Below, in pieces: positions 59,703-64,000 of a DNA stretch of 64,000 nt. This DNA is from Candidatus Cottocaccamicrobium excrementipullorum (GTDB lineage: Bacteria > Bacillota > Clostridia > Lachnospirales > Lachnospiraceae). The translations under genes and the position numbers were made by a program. Below the pieces are notes generated by a model. It was not told the origin of the DNA. It ran no database searches and was given only the letters and a program-made list of their open reading frames with translations. The stretch is taken from positions 34,306 through 98,305 of the forward strand of contig DVFL01000006.1 in the NCBI GenBank assembly GCA_018713255.1, written 5' to 3'. Positions within the stretch are counted from its first letter, which is position 1. Every line of letters starts with the position of its first letter.

Positions 59703-61114
59703 AACATTGGGATTTTGTAATTCTTGATATTACATTTTTGGAAGTCGCGTATATTATATCTTGTATTTTCCGAAATGGAATTGGTAGTCTTTATGAACAG
59801 CAAGTATATTTTGATGTAGGGCTTCTAATCGCATATTCAGGAATGTGCATGATTATTTTTCTAAATGAGCACAAAGAAATTCGTCAGAGAAGCAGGAGGA
59901 AGGAAGCAAAATGTGTGTTGAAATATGTGGGAAGTGTATTGATAACAGTGGTGGCCTATCTTTTTTTGACGAAGAATGGGGAAAATTTTTCGAGAATAGT
60001 GTTTTTGATATTTGGTATATTGGCACTATTTCTAATTCTTTTAGAACGAATAGTTTGGAAGAGACTTTCATGTAAATGGAGAGACAAGGTCAGTAATAAA
60101 AGAGGAATTTTACTTTTGGCTGAAAGCAAAAAAGTTCCTTATATTTTAACGGCTCTTAAGAAAGATGCGGATAATGCAATTACAGTTGTAGGTCTCGTTC
60201 TTTTGGATAGGGGTGATCTAATAGGAACAAGGATTGAAGAAATAGAGGTCGTGTGCGGAAAAGAATGTATATTGTCATATATTCAGACAAATTGGGTAGA
60301 TGAAATTTTAATCTGTACGGAATACAATAAGCAATTGCCATATCAGTTTGAAGAGCAATGTGTGGAAATGGGAATTACTGTGCATCGAGAATTGGCTGAA
60401 ATTACAGGAGACCGAGGGAAAAATCAAATCGAAATAATGGGAAACTATGTGGTGTTTTCTTCTAGTGCTCGATTTGTTTCGTGGAAACTGGTAGCGTTAA
60501 AACGTATATTGGATATTTGTGGTGCATTAATAGGACTAATTTTGACGGGAATCGTGGCAGTGTTTTTATGTCCTGCAATATATCTTGCTTCTCCAGGCCC
60601 AGTATTTTTTTCGCAGATACGAGTGGGGAAAAATGGAAGAAAATTTCGAATTTATAAGTTCAGAAGTATGTATTTAGACGCAGAAGAGAGAAAAAAAGAA
60701 TTGCTCTGCAATAATAAAATGAAAGGATGTATGTTTAAGCTTGATGCGGATCCTAGGATTATAGGGAGTGGAAAGGATGGCACTCAGAAAGGGCTGGGAT
60801 GGTTTATTCGCACATTTTCTATTGATGAATTTCCGCAATTCTGGAATGTATTAAAAGGAGAGATGAGCCTGGTAGGAACTAGGCCGCCTACATTGGATGA
60901 ATGGGAGCATTATGATCTGCACCATAGAGCTAGGATGGCAATTAAACCAGGGCTCACAGGAATTTGGCAGGTGAGCGGTAGGAGTAATGTAATAGATTTT
61001 GAAGATGTGGTTCGTATGGATAAGGAATATATTCAAAATTGGAACATTGGTTTAGATCTTCAGATTTTGTTCAAAACTCTGTGGATTGTAGTAACAGGAA
61101 AGGGGGCAAGATAA
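59654..61114 (+). CDS. Undecaprenyl-phosphate sugar transferase (polyprenyl glycosylphosphotransferase)
   Basis: Up to 486 residues; the start is uncertain (GTG 59654 or a nearby codon such as TTG 59672), inside the end of the previous gene. Four membrane helices (~1-130), a nucleotide-fold middle part, a fifth helix near KRILDICGALIGLILTGIVAV, and the C-terminal catalytic domain with KFRSMYLDAEERK, SIDEFPQFWNVLKGEMSLVGTRPP and KPGLTGIWQVSGRS. It starts capsule or exopolysaccharide repeat synthesis by loading a sugar phosphate on undecaprenyl phosphate. From here on the DNA is clearly more AT rich. Confidence 0.92.
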   Translation: MGSGRILYYRKPDNWLEHWDFVILDITFLEVAYIISCIFRNGIGSLYEQQVYFDVGLLIAYSGMCMIIFLNEHKEIRQRSRRKEAKCVLKYVGSVLITVVAYLFLTKNGENFSRIVFLIFGILALFLILLERIVWKRLSCKWRDKVSNKRGILLLAESKKVPYILTALKKDADNAITVVGLVLLDRGDLIGTRIEEIEVVCGKECILSYIQTNWVDEILICTEYNKQLPYQFEEQCVEMGITVHRELAEITGDRGKNQIEIMGNYVVFSSSARFVSWKLVALKRILDICGALIGLILTGIVAVFLCPAIYLASPGPVFFSQIRVGKNGRKFRIYKFRSMYLDAEERKKELLCNNKMKGCMFKLDADPRIIGSGKDGTQKGLGWFIRTFSIDEFPQFWNVLKGEMSLVGTRPPTLDEWEHYDLHHRARMAIKPGLTGIWQVSGRSNVIDFEDVVRMDKEYIQNWNIGLDLQILFKTLWIVVTGKGAR

Positions 61115-61117
61115 AAG

Positions 61118-62233
61118 ATGGGCCAGAAAATGGAAGAAATGAAAATAGTACATATTTTATTTTCTTTTATGAATGGCGGAATTGAAAACCTTTTGGTGGA
61201 CATAATGAATCATTGGGAAAAAAAGGATCATATTCTCTTGTGTGTTGTCAATCAAGAAATAAATCCGGATCTTGTAAAAAAAATTAAATTCCAAGATAAC
61301 CGAAAATTTGTCTGTTTAAACAGGAAACCAGGAGGAGCAAGGATTAAGTATATACGGCAGTTGGAACGCATATTGCAGGAGTTTCATCCAGATATCATTC
61401 ATTGCCATAGTAATGCCTCTTTTCGCTTTTGCTGCCTGTTGAAACCTTTTCATCCTAAAACACAGTATATTCTGACAATTCATTCAACCCGATTATATTC
61501 TAAATTTGGAAAGTTTGATTGTCTGTTACATCGATTATTGTTAAATCAGGTATTTGTAATTTCAAAATCTGTAGAACAGGAAGTGAGAGAGCGGAATCCG
61601 AAGCTTCGGAAGGTAGTTTTGGTATATAACGGGGTCGACTGTGAGAAATTTCAAAAAAGAAAGAATCAAAAGGAAAAAGGGAAAGGGCAGTTCAAACGAA
61701 TATTTTGCATCGCCAGACTAAATCCAGCGCATAAAGGACAAGATATCTTACTCCAAGCAATTGGACTTTTGTCTCAGAAACGACAGGACTTTTTTTGTTT
61801 TTTTGTAGGGGCACCACCGGTGGAACAGCCGGAAATTTCCAGACAGTTAAAGCGGATGGGAGAGCAACTTGGGATAAATAATCGAGTTTTTTTTCTAGGA
61901 GATAGGGGAGATGTGCCGAGATTGTTAACTCAGGCTGATCTTTTAATTCTTCCTTCTCGTTATGAAGGTTTTGGTATTGTTTTGATAGAAGCAATGGCTG
62001 CTGGAGTACCTGTTCTCGGCTCAGATATAGAAGGAATACGTGAAATTGTTGGAAATAATCAATTTGGATATTTGTTTCAGAAAGAGAACGAAGAGGATCT
62101 GGCAGAAAAAATTAACTACCTGCTAGATGCTGATACTTCAAAAGTAGTTGAGAAAGCAGATATATATGTACATAGTCATTTTTGCATAAAAGTAATGACA
62201 GAAATAATGAGAAAATTATATATAGAAGGATAG
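61118..62233 (+). CDS. Glycosyltransferase family 4
   Basis: 371 residues, GT-B fold. The N-terminal acceptor side has KIVHILFSFMNGGIENLLVDIM, and the donor side has PSRYEGFGIVLIEAMAAGVPVLGSDIEGIREIV with the EX7E motif. It adds a sugar to the lipid-linked intermediate made by the previous enzyme. It starts three bases after the upstream stop. AT rich, like its neighbours. Confidence 0.9.
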   Translation: MGQKMEEMKIVHILFSFMNGGIENLLVDIMNHWEKKDHILLCVVNQEINPDLVKKIKFQDNRKFVCLNRKPGGARIKYIRQLERILQEFHPDIIHCHSNASFRFCCLLKPFHPKTQYILTIHSTRLYSKFGKFDCLLHRLLLNQVFVISKSVEQEVRERNPKLRKVVLVYNGVDCEKFQKRKNQKEKGKGQFKRIFCIARLNPAHKGQDILLQAIGLLSQKRQDFFCFFVGAPPVEQPEISRQLKRMGEQLGINNRVFFLGDRGDVPRLLTQADLLILPSRYEGFGIVLIEAMAAGVPVLGSDIEGIREIVGNNQFGYLFQKENEEDLAEKINYLLDADTSKVVEKADIYVHSHFCIKVMTEIMRKLYIEG

Positions 62234-62248
62234 TAGAGGGAGGATATA

Positions 62249-63961
62249 ATGACAAGGGACGAGCGTTTAGCTTATTTTAATGAATTAGTGACGCCAAATA
62301 CAAGATTGATGGATATATTCGATCGGACTGTTGATTTATGTGGAGACAACATATTTATTAAAGAATATGAAACAAATAATACTATAACCTGGAATCAGAT
62401 GCGTAAGTCGACGGATTTGCTGGCAAAAGGATTAATCGCATATGGAATTGGGAAGGGGGATCACGTATTAATCTGGGGAAAAAATTCTATCCAATGGGTT
62501 ATCTGTTTCCTAGCTTGTATTAAGATAGGGGCAATATCGGTTCTAGGTAATACAGCCAACAAGGAGATGGAAACAGAGTACATTCTGAAAAATAGTGATA
62601 TTAAAATGGTATTGATGGATGAGGGGATAAATAGTGTGCAGTATGCTCAGGTAATGGAGGCTTTGTGTCCAGGTTGTTTAAATCGGAAATGGAATGGTCA
62701 AGAAGAATATCCCTTTCTTAGATATGTTGTAACCTTCCATAAAGAAGGAAATGAAAACGGACTTAAACTTTCTGATCTTTATAAAAAAGCTGAAAGTATT
62801 TCGAACGCTACGTTGCATGAACAAGCAAGTTGTGTTTTGGCCTCGGATATTATTAATATTCAATATACTTCAGGAACTACTGGGGACCCGAAAGGAGCAA
62901 TGTGGGATCAAAGGTGCTTACTTTATAATCTCCAGGGGATCAGCGCAGACCTTGAAATGCATATGGGAGATAAGCTGTATACTTCTCTTCCTATTTTTCA
63001 TAATTTCGGGCTTTTGGGATGTATTGTATATCCAATTATTTATGGAATAACAGTGGTATTTTCTACAAAGTTTAATCCTAACGAATATTTGCGGGCAATG
63101 CAAGAGGAAAAACCTGCGCTGGTTTTGGGAGTAACTACGATGTTTCTTGCTATGCTGGCATGTCCTGGTTTTCGGATGTACAATTTCAGTAATGAAAGAT
63201 TGCAGATTGCATTAGCAGGATCGCTTTGCCCTAAAGCACTTTTAGAAGCATTACGGAGTGATTTCAAAACAGATAAAGTGATTGTCATTTATGGACTTAC
63301 GGAGGCAGCTGCATCAGCAAATACAAATATGTCTGATCCTCTGACACAACAGCTTACTTCTATTGGAAGAGCCAGTGGAAGCTATACTTTTAAGATATGC
63401 GACCCGGTTACTAGGAAAGTACTTCCAAGAGGAATGGAGGGAGAGATTGCCATTAAAGGTATAGCGGTAATGCGAGGATATTATAAAAAACCGGAGGAAA
63501 CAGCCAGGGTGCTAGATAAAGAAGGCTGGTTTTATACTGGAGATATCGCAAGAATGGATGAGGAGGGGTATGTCTATATTAGTGGAAGAGCTAAAGATAT
63601 GATCAATCGAGGGGGAGAAAAGATTTTTCCGAAAGAAATTGAAAATTTCTTGTTAAGTCATCCTTATATTTCGGATGCTCAGATTATAGGTGTACCAAGC
63701 CAGCGATATGGCGAGGAGGTTCTGGCGTACATTATTAAAAAGCCGGGAAAAAGTCTTACAGAGGAAGAAGTGAAAGAATTTATCCGTTCGCATATGGCAA
63801 TTTATAAGACCCCTAAATACGTTCGGTTTATTGACAAATTTCCTTGTACTTTAAGTGGAAAAGTGCAGAATGCAATTTGCGCCGCACGGCGGCCACTGGT
63901 GCGTTTGCCAGCGGCCACCCGGCGGAGCCCAACGGCCACCTTCATTAAGGTATTTCGATAG
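62249..63961 (+). pseudogene. AMP-forming acyl-CoA synthetase/ligase with disrupted C-terminus
   Basis: Residues 1-541 are a normal ANL-superfamily ligase: P-loop YTSGTTGDPKGAMWD, YGLTEAAAS, GWFYTGDIARMDEEGYVYISGRAKDMINRGGEKIFP and KFPCTLSGKVQ. In intact enzymes GKxxK supplies the catalytic lysine; here GKVQ is followed by NAICAARRPLVRLPAATRRSP, encoded by GC-rich DNA unlike the rest. The last residues, including the lysine, are thus replaced by foreign sequence. Adenylation may be lost or weakened. In a polysaccharide locus such ligases may activate acyl or amino-acid decorations. ATG 62249 follows GGGAGGATATA. Confidence 0.8.
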
Positions 63962-64000
63962 GCTGAATAACAACAATGTAATGCTTCGTTGCCCTCTTCA
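63874..64000. mobile_element. Probable end of an insertion sequence (IS21-like)
   Basis: An abrupt GC-rich block carries CGGCCAC three times (63890-63896, 63912-63918, 63933-63939) at 21-22-base spacing. Multiple spaced GGCCAC-type repeats at an element end recall IS21-family transposase sites. The element continues beyond the window, so neither its genes nor the target duplication can be seen. Confidence 0.45.

Overview
The window reads as a chromosome segment of a gut Lachnospiraceae (Clostridium cluster XIVa) bacterium. This rests on the gene families (AraC-controlled sugar ABC importer without its own ATPase, PRD/PTS operon, FtsEX-EnvC-CtpA block, glucan/choline-type cell-wall repeats), on Gram-positive AGGAGG ribosome sites, and on moderate GC. 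The genus is not resolved.

1-10905 is the right end of a prophage with a PBSX/Xkd-type (contractile) tail order: tape measure end, XkdP, XkdQ, DUF2577, DUF2634 (XkdS), baseplate J (XkdT), XkdU, two tail-fibre genes, holin, a small protein and an amidase endolysin. Four of these genes (950, 3002, 5116, 7242) appear to begin with ATA. Beyond the lysin lies a small accessory module. A 75-residue HTH protein sits between two divergent consensus promoters, each carrying the same palindromic operator in its 17-bp spacer. The prophage ends at a 3' half of tRNA-Gly (10860-10905), an attachment site.

11012-29416 is host carbohydrate metabolism and housekeeping. It holds an AraC regulator, a divergent sugar ABC importer plus GH36 alpha-galactosidase operon, MATE exporter, flavodiiron protein, aminotransferase, VanZ, TruA and a CDF transporter. 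An ECF sigma factor with an RsgI-like anti-sigma follows, then a second GH36 alpha-galactosidase.

29639-42082 is bounded by two identical tRNA-Gln(CTG) genes. Between them lie a LicR-type PRD regulator, an RDD membrane protein, a cellobiose-class PTS (IIA, IIB, and a IIC split by an in-frame TAG), a stand-alone GrdB-like domain, a glycosylasparaginase, an M20 peptidase, CutC, YitT, a MupG-type 6-phosphoglycosidase and an ABC half-transporter. The gene content suggests uptake and dismantling of amino-acid- or peptide-linked amino sugars such as glycoasparagine or muropeptide. This is the best candidate here for an undescribed catabolic system.

42219-55218 holds an L-cysteine desulfidase/serine dehydratase-like enzyme, a secreted wall-repeat protein, a GntR regulator, acyl-ACP thioesterase, CvfB, a methyltransferase and a second YitT. 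Next comes an orphan MsmK/UgpC-type sugar ATPase that probably powers the importer at 12-15 kb, then the conserved run PucR-type regulator, FtsE, FtsX, M23 hydrolase and CtpA protease.

55377-63961 contains a decayed Rpn-family gene, a threonine aldolase-like enzyme and an XRE regulator. It then enters an AT-rich polysaccharide locus: a tyrosine-recombinase-like protein lacking catalytic residues, a priming glycosyl-phosphate transferase, a glycosyltransferase and an AMP-forming ligase. The ligase's C-terminus is broken by what looks like an insertion-sequence end.
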